Part shown: positions 19,471-28,399 of the stretch, piece by piece
Layout: each line of letters opens with the position of its first letter
How positions within the stretch are numbered: the first letter of the stretch is position 1
Assembly (NCBI RefSeq): GCF_000166275.1
Contig: NZ_CM001023.1
Span: forward strand, 1,206,501-1,270,500
DNA from: Algoriphagus machipongonensis
Lineage (GTDB): Bacteria > Bacteroidota > Bacteroidia > Cytophagales > Cyclobacteriaceae
DNA length: 64,000 nucleotides
Direction: 5' to 3'
The notes under the pieces: model-generated
Told to the model about the DNA's origin: nothing
The model's input: the letters and a program-made list of their open reading frames with translations, nothing else
The model's database searches: none
Translations under genes and position numbers: made by a program

Positions 19471-19893
19471 TTATTTTTTATTACGGTTGATTAAATATTT
19501 TAATGCGCCAGTGGACCATAGAGCCCATATAATTAAAACAGGCTGAAAGAATAATCGGATCAATCTTTTCTGATCTGTATCTAAGCCAAAGGCGCTAATT
19601 TCATTGGTGTATTGTGAGATGTTTCCCGGAAAAATCAACACATAGAATATAGCCAAGGCTATCCCTACTTTAACCTGATGTCTCCAAAGGAAGATCATAG
19701 CCAGACCAAAAAGGATTTCCACAATCCCAGAAGAGATGACTACAAAATCCATAAATGCGGGATCGCTAGGTAGCCATCTGGGAACTTGGGCCTGAAATTC
19801 TTCTCTTTGGAATGTCAGGTGACCTATACCCGCGAGTGTCATAAATCCTCCGAGTACAACTCTCATTATTTTTTGAAATAGATTCGTTTTCAT
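19471..19893 (-). CDS. DoxX-like membrane protein
   Basis: A 140-residue integral membrane protein with four predicted helices (around residues 8-28, 48-68, 76-94 and 112-130) matching the DoxX/DoxX-like family ([29 protein letters not shown]). DoxX-like proteins often accompany redox-stress genes; the biochemical role is not settled. It is the first gene of the peroxide operon and probably carries the promoter and OhrR-type operator upstream. The gap to the glutathione peroxidase gene is 11 bp. Confidence 0.82.
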   Translation of the reverse strand: MKTNLFQKIMRVVLGGFMTLAGIGHLTFQREEFQAQVPRWLPSDPAFMDFVVISSGIVEILFGLAMIFLWRHQVKVGIALAIFYVLIFPGNISQYTNEISAFGLDTDQKRLIRLFFQPVLIIWALWSTGALKYLINRNKK

Positions 19894-19914
19894 ATTAATA
19901 TCGCTAGAGATTAA

Positions 19915-19926
19915 ATCGTGTGCGAT
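19915..19926. promoter_or_regulatory. Candidate OhrR operator
   Basis: ATCGTGTGCGAT, an imperfect palindrome with ATCG/CGAT arms, lies 22 bp upstream of the DoxX ATG, where a repressor would block transcription of the DoxX-GPx-ohrR operon. Assignment to OhrR rests only on its position and the autoregulation usual for the family. Confidence 0.35.
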
Positions 19927-20006
19927 ACAAATGTAAGTATTATTAAATTGTTAGCCAAAATTGATGATTTTAAGTAGAGTTAAGAACCTTTAGGTTTTGA
20001 ATGAAT

Positions 20007-21197
20007 TTAGTTTTTTTTGACCCTAGTATTTAATGCTTTGTTCATAAGTATCAATACCAAAAGAAAGATCCCCAAAAATCCCACTAAAGTAGAATACCCA
20101 GTAAGAGTAGAGATTTTGCCATAAACAAATGGCATCAACAGAATGCCCACATAGGCACTGGCCATTTGCATTCCCATGATTTTTTGAGAGTATTTTTCTC
20201 CAAAATTTATCGGTGTTTCATGTAAGAGGCTAGGGAAAATTGGGGCACATCCTAAACCAACCAGAATAAATCCAGGAATAAGCATGGATGTAAAGGGCGT
20301 AGATAAAAGAACTAACCCAATTGCTATTATACCCTGCCCACAATATATCAATTGACGATTGGTAAAATAATTTGTCAAATAACCAGAAAACAACCTTCCA
20401 ACAGTTATTCCTATATAATAAAGTGAAACCAGTCTTGCTGCTTGATCTGCTTCAAAGCCTTTCTCAAACACAAGAAAACTTGCTCCCCATAGACCAAAAC
20501 TAGCCTCAATGGTACAGTAACAAAAGAAAACCAACAAGGCTTGTTTTAGGCCAGGTATAGTTCTAATTAAGGTGACGAGATTTTTGGAATGACTTTTTTC
20601 GTTTGGATCATTCACAGCCTGTTCTCTTTCCCATAGAGGAAGTGAAAGTATTAAAATTGCTACTAAACCGAATTGAATCCAGGCTATCGTATTATATCCC
20701 TCTGTCCATGCTCCATTTTTTGCTAAGTAACTTGCCATGATTATTGGTCCAATGGCTGCTCCAACGCCCCAAAAAGCATGTAGCCAGTTCATGTGCTTGG
20801 CTTGATAATGAATGGCTACATAATTATTGAGTGCTGCATCCACACTTCCTGCGCCTAAACCAAGCGGTACTGCTAGCAAGCAGAGGAAAAAAAAATGTTG
20901 GGAATAAGAAAACCCCATCAAAGCTAATGCGGTTAGGATAACACTAAAAGTAGTCACCTTAGCTTCTCCAAACTTCTCTAAAAAATATCCACTAAATAAG
21001 CTTGAAATTACTGTTCCTGAACCCACAATCATTGAAATGATCCCTGCAAAATCCGCTGGAACATTCAAATAATCAATCATTGCAGGCCAAGCAGATCCAA
21101 GTAATGCATCAGGTAAGCCTAGGCTAATAAAAGCCAAATAAATTACCAAAAGTAGTAGTAGCTTTCTCAAGAGTAGTTTTGAAATGGTTTTTTCCAA
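20007..21197 (-). CDS. MFS transporter
   Basis: A 396-residue protein with about 12 hydrophobic helices arranged as two six-helix halves. Between helices 2 and 3 the MFS loop reads SGYFLEKFGEAKVT, and the second half repeats a similar loop (SGYLTNYFTNRQLI). The N terminus is short and cytoplasmic. LPLGLGAGSVDAALNNYV-like text places it near the sugar/FucP-like or unclassified MFS branch. The substrate is unknown. It stands alone, with 114 bp to the DoxX gene and 187 bp to the D-aminoacylase gene. A link to the neighbouring D-amino-acid genes is possible but not shown. Confidence 0.85.
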   Translation of the reverse strand: MEKTISKLLLRKLLLLLVIYLAFISLGLPDALLGSAWPAMIDYLNVPADFAGIISMIVGSGTVISSLFSGYFLEKFGEAKVTTFSVILTALALMGFSYSQHFFFLCLLAVPLGLGAGSVDAALNNYVAIHYQAKHMNWLHAFWGVGAAIGPIIMASYLAKNGAWTEGYNTIAWIQFGLVAILILSLPLWEREQAVNDPNEKSHSKNLVTLIRTIPGLKQALLVFFCYCTIEASFGLWGASFLVFEKGFEADQAARLVSLYYIGITVGRLFSGYLTNYFTNRQLIYCGQGIIAIGLVLLSTPFTSMLIPGFILVGLGCAPIFPSLLHETPINFGEKYSQKIMGMQMASAYVGILLMPFVYGKISTLTGYSTLVGFLGIFLLVLILMNKALNTRVKKN

Positions 21198-21383
21198 AAA
21201 ATCATAAACTGGGAAGAATTTGATGACTTTTCCATATTAGAGCTTCTAAATTAGTGATGGGAATTCCTAGGCCTAAATAACTGAAAGATCAATAAGGAGA
21301 TATTTGCTCTTTATTATTTTATGGGTACTATAATTAGAGAATTACTGAGTGAGTTTAATTGGCTTTTTAGGAGCATATATTAC

Positions 21384-23057
21384 TTACCTTTTGAAACCCG
21401 GTCCTTTCACTACCTGACCAGGCAATGAACCAGTATGCTCTCCATCTTTGAGCACCTGTTTTCCATTGACAAAAACATGGACCATCCCGGTGGCATATTG
21501 CATAGGTTCTTCGAAGGTCGCATGATCCTGAATTTCATTCGGGTCAAAAATTGCCAAATCTGCAAAATAGCCTTCTTTCAAAGCGCCACGTTTTTTGATC
21601 TTCAAATTAGTTGCAGGTAGTGTTGTTAATTTGTAAATGGCCTCTTCCAGTGGAATTACTTTTTCATCTCTGACATATTTCCCTAAGACTCTAGAAAAAT
21701 TACCGAAAGCTCGGGGATGATAGCTGGACTTCAAGAAAACCCCTTCGATAGCGTAAGAACCTGCATCAGATCCAAAACTCATATAGGGAAGAGCAATTTG
21801 TTTTTTGACATTCTCTTCAGACATTAAAAAATAGATGGTACCAACGCGGCTTCCATCTTGTACCACCAAATCCATTGCTGTTTCTTCTGGAGAAACACCT
21901 CTCATTTCTGATACTTCTGCCAAAGTCTTTCCGGTAAGGTATTTCAAACTATCGTTTTTAAACCCTACTAAAATGATTTTTTCTGGTCCTTCAACTGCTT
22001 GCATCAAACTTTCCCATTCATTGGTAGGGGTGGTCATTTCCTTCAAAACTTTCTTTCTGATTGCAGGGTCTTGAAGTCGTTCGGCCCACTTATCATAGCC
22101 TCCTTCCTGAACCCAAGGTGGCATAGAAGCATCTAATCCAGTAGCTCCAGCTACATAATTATACATGTCTGTAGTGATTTCGAGACCAGCGGCTCTGGCA
22201 GAATCAATTTTTGCCACCACTGCATCGTATTTATCCCAATTTGCCTGACCACTCATTTTGAGATGATACACTTCCGCGCGAATATCCGCCTCATCTGCAA
22301 TACGGATTAGTTCGTCCAGGCTTTCCAAAAGCCTTCCACCTTCACTTCTCATATGAGAAATATACATGCCATCGTATTCTGAAGCCACTTTGCAAAGCTC
22401 GATTAACTCTTCTGTGCTTGCATAAAAGGCAGGTGCATAAATCAAAGATGATCCAACACCCAATGCTCCTTCCTCCATGGCCTTGCGAACCAAGTTTTTC
22501 ATGGCTTCCAATTCTTCTGAAGTTGGGGTACGATCCTCGTATCCGATTTCATGGATCCTGACCGTCGTAGCTCCAATGAAAGAGGCAACATTTGTAGATA
22601 TGCCTTTTTCAACCAAAAAATCCAGGTATTCGCTGAGAGAAGTCCATTGGATTGGGAATTTGATGTCAGCTTGTGCTTTGAGTTCGTCTTCTTTCATTTC
22701 CTCATTCAGAGGTCCCATGGACCATCCTTCTCCAAAAACTTCCAAGGTAACCCCTTGCCGAATATCGGACTGAGATCTCCCATCCTCAATCAATGATTCT
22801 GTTGCCCAGCTTAGCATATTGATAAAACCCGGAGCAACGACCAGGCCTGTTGCATCGATCTCTAACTCTGCTTTGGAGTCTGCCAAATCACCGATGGCAA
22901 CAATTGTGTCAGCTCGAATTCCCACATCTCCTACATACCCTGGTTTTCCAGATCCATCTACTATTTGCCCGTTTTTAATTAGAACATCATAGGTTTCTGG
23001 TGAAGAGCATGCAGCTACAAGAATGAGCGCTACGAATAAGGAAAACGTTGATTTCAT
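21384..23057 (-). CDS. N-acyl-D-amino-acid deacylase-like amidohydrolase (lipoprotein)
   Basis: A 557-residue amidohydrolase of the D-aminoacylase family. I chose the ATG at 23057 because it starts a lipoprotein signal (KSTFSLFVALILVAACSS); an upstream TTG would add 14 residues. Family blocks include DVLIKNGQIVDGSGKPG, YISHMRSEGG and VYHLKMSGQ, giving two His ligands, and FGSDAGS with the late Asp. The usual HxH motif after APGF is replaced by INMLSW, so one metal site appears incomplete. The family hydrolyses N-acyl-D-amino acids. A D-amino-acid oxidase gene lies 88 bp upstream on the same strand, so a periplasmic D-amino-acid salvage route is plausible. Activity is inferred. Confidence 0.82.
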   Translation of the reverse strand: MKSTFSLFVALILVAACSSPETYDVLIKNGQIVDGSGKPGYVGDVGIRADTIVAIGDLADSKAELEIDATGLVVAPGFINMLSWATESLIEDGRSQSDIRQGVTLEVFGEGWSMGPLNEEMKEDELKAQADIKFPIQWTSLSEYLDFLVEKGISTNVASFIGATTVRIHEIGYEDRTPTSEELEAMKNLVRKAMEEGALGVGSSLIYAPAFYASTEELIELCKVASEYDGMYISHMRSEGGRLLESLDELIRIADEADIRAEVYHLKMSGQANWDKYDAVVAKIDSARAAGLEITTDMYNYVAGATGLDASMPPWVQEGGYDKWAERLQDPAIRKKVLKEMTTPTNEWESLMQAVEGPEKIILVGFKNDSLKYLTGKTLAEVSEMRGVSPEETAMDLVVQDGSRVGTIYFLMSEENVKKQIALPYMSFGSDAGSYAIEGVFLKSSYHPRAFGNFSRVLGKYVRDEKVIPLEEAIYKLTTLPATNLKIKKRGALKEGYFADLAIFDPNEIQDHATFEEPMQYATGMVHVFVNGKQVLKDGEHTGSLPGQVVKGPGFKR

Positions 23058-23145
23058 GATTGTATGTTGTGGTGGTAAAAAGTTGGAATAAGATAACAAA
23101 ACATCTACAATATTCCGCCTCGGTCTTTGTCTTCATAGACCATAA

Positions 23146-24081
23146 TTATCCCACTTTTAAAACATCAGCCAACTCCATAGCACATCCCCAAGCTACCGTA
23201 TATCCTGCACCTCCATGTCCATAATTGTGAAAAACGTTTGGGAATTCTAGATCATACTCAAATCGTACGGCCGTTCTCTTAGGTCTTAATCCGACCAATT
23301 CTTCTAAAATCCTGGGAGTTTGTGTAATACCAGAATCTTTAATCCTTTTCAAAATTATCTGGGTGTCATCAGAGTTCAATTCTCGATTCCAGTCATTTTC
23401 ATAATCCGTTCCTCCAATAATAGTGTCTCCACTTCGATTGATGATATACCTCAAGGCTCCCTTTTTTGTGGGATCGGCAAAAGAGATGGAATCCATTTTT
23501 TCACATCTAAGAATCTGCCCCCGAATTGGATAAAGTTCCTTGTCATTGCAAAGTTCCTTGGCTCCAAGTCCTGTGCAATTCACGACCAAATCATCCAATT
23601 TGGCCATTTCTTCCAAAGATGAAATCAAGTCTATTTGAAATTGCCCGCCTTTGGCTAAAAATTGATAGAATAGGTAGGGCAAATACATGCCAGGCTCAAC
23701 CAATGGAACTTCAGCATATAAGGCCTGATCTATTCCTTTTGGTAACTCCTCTTTCGTTGCTTCTCTTACTGTTCCTTTCGGTAATTGATCTTTCCAATCT
23801 GTGTTGGAATCTGAAGTATAGGCATTGATAAAAGGAATAACAGAAACGCCTGAAGGGAAAGCTAAATCTTTCAAATAACGGGTATAGGACTGCGTTGCCC
23901 AAGTATTGGTCTTTTCTTTAGGAGCGATTTCAAAAGGAAACCAAATCGCCCCAACTTTATTGGAAAGGCTGTTTTGAAAGGATTCTTTCGCAATGATTTT
24001 AACCTGAAATCCTGCTTCTTGCAAAGCAATGGCAGAGGTCAAACCAATAATACCAGAACCTACAACTGTCACAGGTTTCAT
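23146..24081 (-). CDS. D-amino-acid oxidase family FAD enzyme
   Basis: A 311-residue flavoprotein. I chose the ATG at 24081, directly before the Rossmann motif VTVVGSGIIGLTSA; an upstream TTG at 24117 adds 12 poorly conserved residues. Typical DAAO/DASPO segments are present: GAIWFPF near residue 42, VVNCTGLGAKEL, PIRGQILRC, IIGGTDY and the C-terminal NYGHGGAGYTVAWGCA that contacts FAD. The enzyme oxidatively deaminates D-amino acids to 2-oxo acids with O2, releasing H2O2 and ammonia. It lies between the D-aminoacylase-like and metallophosphoesterase genes, with short gaps (88 and 51 bp) that indicate an operon. Confidence 0.9.
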   Translation of the reverse strand: MKPVTVVGSGIIGLTSAIALQEAGFQVKIIAKESFQNSLSNKVGAIWFPFEIAPKEKTNTWATQSYTRYLKDLAFPSGVSVIPFINAYTSDSNTDWKDQLPKGTVREATKEELPKGIDQALYAEVPLVEPGMYLPYLFYQFLAKGGQFQIDLISSLEEMAKLDDLVVNCTGLGAKELCNDKELYPIRGQILRCEKMDSISFADPTKKGALRYIINRSGDTIIGGTDYENDWNRELNSDDTQIILKRIKDSGITQTPRILEELVGLRPKRTAVRFEYDLEFPNVFHNYGHGGAGYTVAWGCAMELADVLKVG

Positions 24082-24132
24082 TTCTTTGGTTTTATTATAG
24101 CTTTTGTCAGACAGCAATCGATTTTATTCCTT

Positions 24133-25125
24133 TTAATGATTTAAACTATCATAAACCACATTCACTTTTCCAGTTTCATCCAGAATCCCTTCCATTTTCA
24201 GTGTGGTGATTACAGGTTCATTATCCATTCTGATCAAAGTAACTTCATCAAAAGCCATGGAGTCTCGCGGATTTTGGGAGCCTCCGGTTGTTCCTAACAT
24301 AATGTAATCCCGACCTTGTCTTTTGCGATACGAATAGGAGTGAACATGCCCATTGAATACCGTGTAAGGCCGATCTTTTAAGAGCGCTTCCAGTCGTTCC
24401 AAACCTTTATTATCCTCATGCAGCCAAAGAGGTTTGTGCATCAATAAAAAAGTCCATTTCACATCAGGGTATTTGGCTAGAACTTCTTTAAAGTATTCAA
24501 ATTGCTCTGTACTCATGCCACCAATATTCCGCTCGGCCATTTTATAGTAATCTGATTCTTCGTAGGAGCCCTCTATTTCTCCAGCTATAATTTTTAAAGC
24601 TTTGGCGCGAGCCTCATAAATTTCCATCATCCGCTTTTCCTCATAATCTTCAGAGTCGAGCATCAAAAAGAGGACGTTTTCATAGACAAAATGATAATAA
24701 CGACGCCCAAATCTATTTTCAAAAAACTTCCGCATCACTGGATTGGTGAGGTCATGATTTCCTCCCAAATGGAAAAATGGCATGTTCAAATGGGAAGTTC
24801 TTCCATCAAAGGAATCCCATTCTTTAGCAAGTTGAACGGTGTCTTCGGTACCTCCCTCGATCAGGTCTCCCACACTCAGAACAAAGGTTGGATCTAGGCG
24901 ATTTAGCTGTCCCACGGCCGTTCCATAGATATTAGGGCGTTCCCCGCCGGTAAGATCAGAAATAATAGCGAAGGTGAAATCTTCCTCTTCCAGTTCAAAT
25001 GTGTCACTCGTCCAAGGAGTAGGTCCACTTGAAATGTCATGTTCAAATGTTGGTTTTTGCTCGGTTGGAGCTTGACATCCAAAAACTATTAGGCATAATG
25101 TCAAGTAGATATTTAAAACTTTCAT
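24133..25125 (-). CDS. Calcineurin-like metallophosphoesterase (lipoprotein)
   Basis: A 330-residue protein. I chose the ATG at 25125, which begins a lipoprotein signal (KVLNIYLTLCLIVFGCQAP); an upstream TTG adds six residues. The metallophosphoesterase motifs are GDLIEGG, GGNHD, MHKPL and FNGHVHSY. The first motif, normally DxH, reads ISDLTGG, so the usual His is Thr, which may alter one metal ligand. Periplasmic members hydrolyse phosphomono- or diesters; no substrate can be named. It is the first gene of the apparent three-gene operon with DAAO and the D-aminoacylase-like enzyme. Confidence 0.85.
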   Translation of the reverse strand: MKVLNIYLTLCLIVFGCQAPTEQKPTFEHDISSGPTPWTSDTFELEEEDFTFAIISDLTGGERPNIYGTAVGQLNRLDPTFVLSVGDLIEGGTEDTVQLAKEWDSFDGRTSHLNMPFFHLGGNHDLTNPVMRKFFENRFGRRYYHFVYENVLFLMLDSEDYEEKRMMEIYEARAKALKIIAGEIEGSYEESDYYKMAERNIGGMSTEQFEYFKEVLAKYPDVKWTFLLMHKPLWLHEDNKGLERLEALLKDRPYTVFNGHVHSYSYRKRQGRDYIMLGTTGGSQNPRDSMAFDEVTLIRMDNEPVITTLKMEGILDETGKVNVVYDSLNH

Positions 25126-25325
25126 AAGGGTGGTTTTTAGCAAATTATTGATCCAACTCTACTTCCCTAATCTAGCCATATTCTAATTTAAAAAACTGAA
25201 TGCCTATTTCGATTTTCATTTTGTATCTGGATAAAATCAATTGGGAATTGCATTATTCTCCTGATAAAATATAATAGTACATTTATTTTCAATAGTTTAG
25301 AGTAAAGCCAAATCCTTTTTATTGT

Positions 25326-26096
25326 ATGAGCTCCCAGCCTTCAAGCATATCTAAAAACGAAAAGCATCAACCTTGGGTGAAGACTTCTCATTGGATAATC
25401 ACTATTAGTTTTTTGTTGCTGGTATTTACAGGAATTGAAATTTTGATGGTGCATCCGAGGCTTTATTGGGGAGAAGTTGGAAATGAATTGACGCCTGCAT
25501 TTTTAGAATTACCCATCAGCAGAAATCATAATCGATCTGATTGGGAAGCTGAAGTTCCATTCTTTGATACAGAGAATTCGCCAGTCAGCGCAGGAAGAAA
25601 TGGAGAAGAAGAAATGTTTAATGAAAATGGATGGGGGAGAAGCTTACATTTTTTGTCTGCTTGGTTTCTAGTCGTGACAGGTTTGGTGTATGTGATTCTT
25701 GGTTTGTTGACAGGCCATTTTCAAAAACATATCTGGCCAAGACTTAGGGAACTTTCACCTGTGCAGCTATTTCGTGATATCAGAGAGCATATTAAAATGA
25801 AAATTGCACCGCCTACAGGAGGGCCACAATATGGAGTCTTGCAAAAGATCGCATACATGAGCATAATCTTTATTTCGCTTCCAATGGCGATTATTACTGG
25901 ATTTACCATGTCTCCTGCGATCACAGCAGCTTTTCCGTTTCTATTGGAAATTTTCGGAGGTTATCAGACTGCCAGAACCATCCATTTTTTCACTTCCATA
26001 GGTCTGGAGATTTTCCTGGTGATGCATATTGCCATGATTATTTTGTCAGGGTTTAAACAACAAGTACGATACATGACCATTGGAAAACAGCCATGA
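25326..26096 (+). CDS. Cytochrome b membrane subunit
   Basis: A 256-residue integral membrane protein of the cytochrome b561/NarI-FdnI-like di-haem fold. Helices lie near residues 18-38, 103-125, 170-192 and 218-240. Candidate haem His residues are in KTSHWIIT (helix 1), GRSLHFLSAW, RTIHFFTS and LVMHIAMI. It overlaps the next gene, a Tat-exported molybdoenzyme, by 4 bp (ATGA). Together they look like a membrane-anchored oxidoreductase in which the cytochrome exchanges electrons between quinone and the periplasmic enzyme, comparable in layout to MsrPQ although the cytochrome is of a different family. Confidence 0.82.
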   Translation: MSSQPSSISKNEKHQPWVKTSHWIITISFLLLVFTGIEILMVHPRLYWGEVGNELTPAFLELPISRNHNRSDWEAEVPFFDTENSPVSAGRNGEEEMFNENGWGRSLHFLSAWFLVVTGLVYVILGLLTGHFQKHIWPRLRELSPVQLFRDIREHIKMKIAPPTGGPQYGVLQKIAYMSIIFISLPMAIITGFTMSPAITAAFPFLLEIFGGYQTARTIHFFTSIGLEIFLVMHIAMIILSGFKQQVRYMTIGKQP

Positions 26097-26836
26097 AGAA
26101 AAAGCAGATTATAACTAGACGTGCAGCGATTACCACGGGAGTAGCAGCGTTGGGAGCATTGCTGATACCTGGATGTAATCAGCCAATGCCACCTAACTAT
26201 GGGAATATCCTTCGAATGGGTGATAATTTCACATACGCTGCACATCGAGCTTTATTTTCCAGTCAATCACTGGCCAAAGAATATAGCTTCAGCGATATTT
26301 CATCCATGCCGGCCACAGGCACCATCAATCCAGCTGATACTTCCAAGGAATATTTTAGTGAGACATATGATAAGCACTTGCGGTCAGGGTTTGAAAATTG
26401 GCAATTGCCTGTAGAAGGACTAGTGGCTAGACCGGGAAACTATTCATTGGATCAACTCAAGAAATTTAATGCTCGTACCCAAATCACAAGACATACCTGT
26501 GAAGAAGGATGGACTGCTATCGCTGAATGGTCCGGGGTTCCATTGAAAGCACTTTTGGAGCACGCCGGAATGATGCCTAAAGCACGATGGGTGAATTTTT
26601 ATTCCTATGATGGTTGGTTGGATTGCATTGATTTAATAGATGCTTTTCATCCCCAAACTATATTAGCCTATGGCATGAATGGGAAAAACTTATCCATTCC
26701 ACATGGAGCACCAATTCGATTGAGGTTAGAGAGACAAATAGGATTTAAAAGCATGAAATATCTTGAGAAAATCGTGGTTACAGAAAATTATGTCGATCCA
26801 GGAGATATCGGATGGGCATGGTATAATGGCTTTTAA
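26093..26836 (+). CDS. Tat-exported molybdopterin (sulfite-oxidase fold) oxidoreductase
   Basis: A 247-residue protein with a twin-arginine signal (ITRRAAITTGVAALGAL) ending in a possible lipobox (LIPGCNQP). The sulfite-oxidase/MsrP-type molybdopterin domain is recognised by VEGLVARPGNYSLDQL, by THRTCEEGW-like text (ITRHTCEEGWTAIAEW) with the likely Mo-ligand Cys near residue 138, by GVPLKALLEHAG and by the final IVVTENYV. In E. coli, MsrP reduces oxidised methionine in periplasmic proteins. The substrate here is unknown, but the partner cytochrome b encoded 4 bp upstream supports a respiratory-chain-linked reductase or dehydrogenase. Confidence 0.88.
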   Translation: MKKKQIITRRAAITTGVAALGALLIPGCNQPMPPNYGNILRMGDNFTYAAHRALFSSQSLAKEYSFSDISSMPATGTINPADTSKEYFSETYDKHLRSGFENWQLPVEGLVARPGNYSLDQLKKFNARTQITRHTCEEGWTAIAEWSGVPLKALLEHAGMMPKARWVNFYSYDGWLDCIDLIDAFHPQTILAYGMNGKNLSIPHGAPIRLRLERQIGFKSMKYLEKIVVTENYVDPGDIGWAWYNGF

Positions 26837-26875
26837 AAAAATAGCCCGATCAAGATTGATCGGGCTATTTTTTTT
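26836..26875. terminator. Bidirectional intrinsic terminator
   Basis: An A-run, then ATAGCCCGATCA, AGAT, TGATCGGGCTAT and a T-run: a 12-bp perfect stem between convergent genes (molybdoenzyme and M20 peptidase). Confidence 0.9.
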
Positions 26876-26889
26876 GAGTGTATTCCAAC

Positions 26890-28317
26890 TCAATTAAAAT
26901 TCTTGATCAGTTGGTAACTGAATTGTAGGATTTCCAAGTAGTTAGTCTTACTGATTTTTTCATCGATTCCATGGAATTTTGTCATGGACTCAGAGTTAAC
27001 CCGCATCGGATAAAATCGATAAACCTCCTCCGAAACTGAATAGAAATACCGGGAATCTGTGGCTCCTCCCAGCAAACCAGGAACTACCACTGTATTAGGG
27101 TGAAGTCCTCGGATGGTTTTTTCAAGGGTTTTGTAGGCATCTGAATTTACCGTTGAAACTTGTGGAGGATCAGTAAGGAAGCCTACCGGTTCCACTTTTA
27201 CTTTATCAGAAATCACAGACTCGATATGTGCCTGAACTGATTCAATGGTTTCCCCAGGAAGGATTCGGAAATTGATCGTTGCCTCGGCCACTGTCGGAAT
27301 AACGTTGTTTTTTACCCCTCCATCAATAATTGTTGGTGCTGTGGTGGTGTGGGCATTCAATCCCTCTAAAAGCTGCTTTTTGAAAAGCCAAGGGTTGGCA
27401 AATGCCAGACGGGTCATAAATGGGAGTTCAGGCCCTAAATATTCCAATTGTGAATCGATAGGAGGTACAAGTTTGTAAGGTAATTGATTGTTTTCCAGAT
27501 CCACGATCGCTTGGGCCAGCATCCCAATGGTGTTTTCACGAGGAGGAGCAGAACTATGCCCTCCATTTGTTTCCACGATTAAACGGAAGGATGCAAACCC
27601 CTTTTCTCCTAAATTGATCATGGCTACAGGTACATCTACTCCGGGAACTAATCCTTCGGCTATAAACCCACCTTCGTCTATTGTCATTGCTGCTTGAATC
27701 CCCTGAGCCTTAAGATGCTCAGCAATTTTTGCAGCGCCTTTTCCCCCACCCACTTCTTCGTCATGTCCTGAAGCGATGTATATGGTCCTAGTAGGTTTAA
27801 AATTTTCTGAAAGCAGTTTTTCAACTGATTCCAAAACCGCGATCAAGGTACTTTTATCGTCCATTGTTCCTCTACCAATGATGTGGGTATCAGTGATTTT
27901 TCCTTCAAATGGAGCTGCTTCCCAGTCTCCAAGAGTTGGTTGGTCTATTGGGACCACATCTTGATGGGACATCAAAATTATGGGCTTTTTGGATGGATCT
28001 GAGCCTTCCCATTTATAAAGCAGACTGTAAGTGTTGATTTTTTCCAGTGAAAGATTTGCATGGGTCAATGGAAAAGTTTCTTCCAAAAAACGGTGAAATC
28101 CAAAGAAGGCAGCCGAATCCGGAATTGCATCTTCACTGACTGAGATGGTTTGGAAAGTAATGGCTTTGGAGAGATTTTGGAATACCTGATCTGAGAAGTT
28201 TACAAGTTCAATTGGTTCCGCATCCACCTGTTTCGATGTAAAACGAAAGGTGTTGAACAATAAAATGGCAACTACTGCTATGAGCAATAGTAGCAGGCCG
28301 AGGAAGAATTTTTTCAT
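26890..28317 (-). CDS. M20-family peptidase (PM20D1-like)
   Basis: A 475-residue zinc amidohydrolase with an N-terminal membrane anchor (FFLGLLLLLIAVVAILL). Metal-site motifs follow the M20 pattern: SHQDVVP (His), GTMDDKS (bridging Asp), GHDEEVGGG (Glu general base and ligand), a later IDEGG, and a His in KFHGIDEKI near the C terminus. The lid/dimerisation domain occupies about residues 240-350. Its length and the EKGFASFRL segment resemble the carboxypeptidase-S/PM20D1 branch, which hydrolyses N-acyl amino acids or dipeptides. It is probably periplasmic and membrane-tethered. Confidence 0.9.
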   Translation of the reverse strand: MKKFFLGLLLLLIAVVAILLFNTFRFTSKQVDAEPIELVNFSDQVFQNLSKAITFQTISVSEDAIPDSAAFFGFHRFLEETFPLTHANLSLEKINTYSLLYKWEGSDPSKKPIILMSHQDVVPIDQPTLGDWEAAPFEGKITDTHIIGRGTMDDKSTLIAVLESVEKLLSENFKPTRTIYIASGHDEEVGGGKGAAKIAEHLKAQGIQAAMTIDEGGFIAEGLVPGVDVPVAMINLGEKGFASFRLIVETNGGHSSAPPRENTIGMLAQAIVDLENNQLPYKLVPPIDSQLEYLGPELPFMTRLAFANPWLFKKQLLEGLNAHTTTAPTIIDGGVKNNVIPTVAEATINFRILPGETIESVQAHIESVISDKVKVEPVGFLTDPPQVSTVNSDAYKTLEKTIRGLHPNTVVVPGLLGGATDSRYFYSVSEEVYRFYPMRVNSESMTKFHGIDEKISKTNYLEILQFSYQLIKNFN

Positions 28318-28399
28318 GGGTGGGGTTTTTTCTAGATCTTAATTTAATCCAAATACTAGGAAAACCCCGAAAGTGGAGCTGATTGTTTACTGAATGGAA

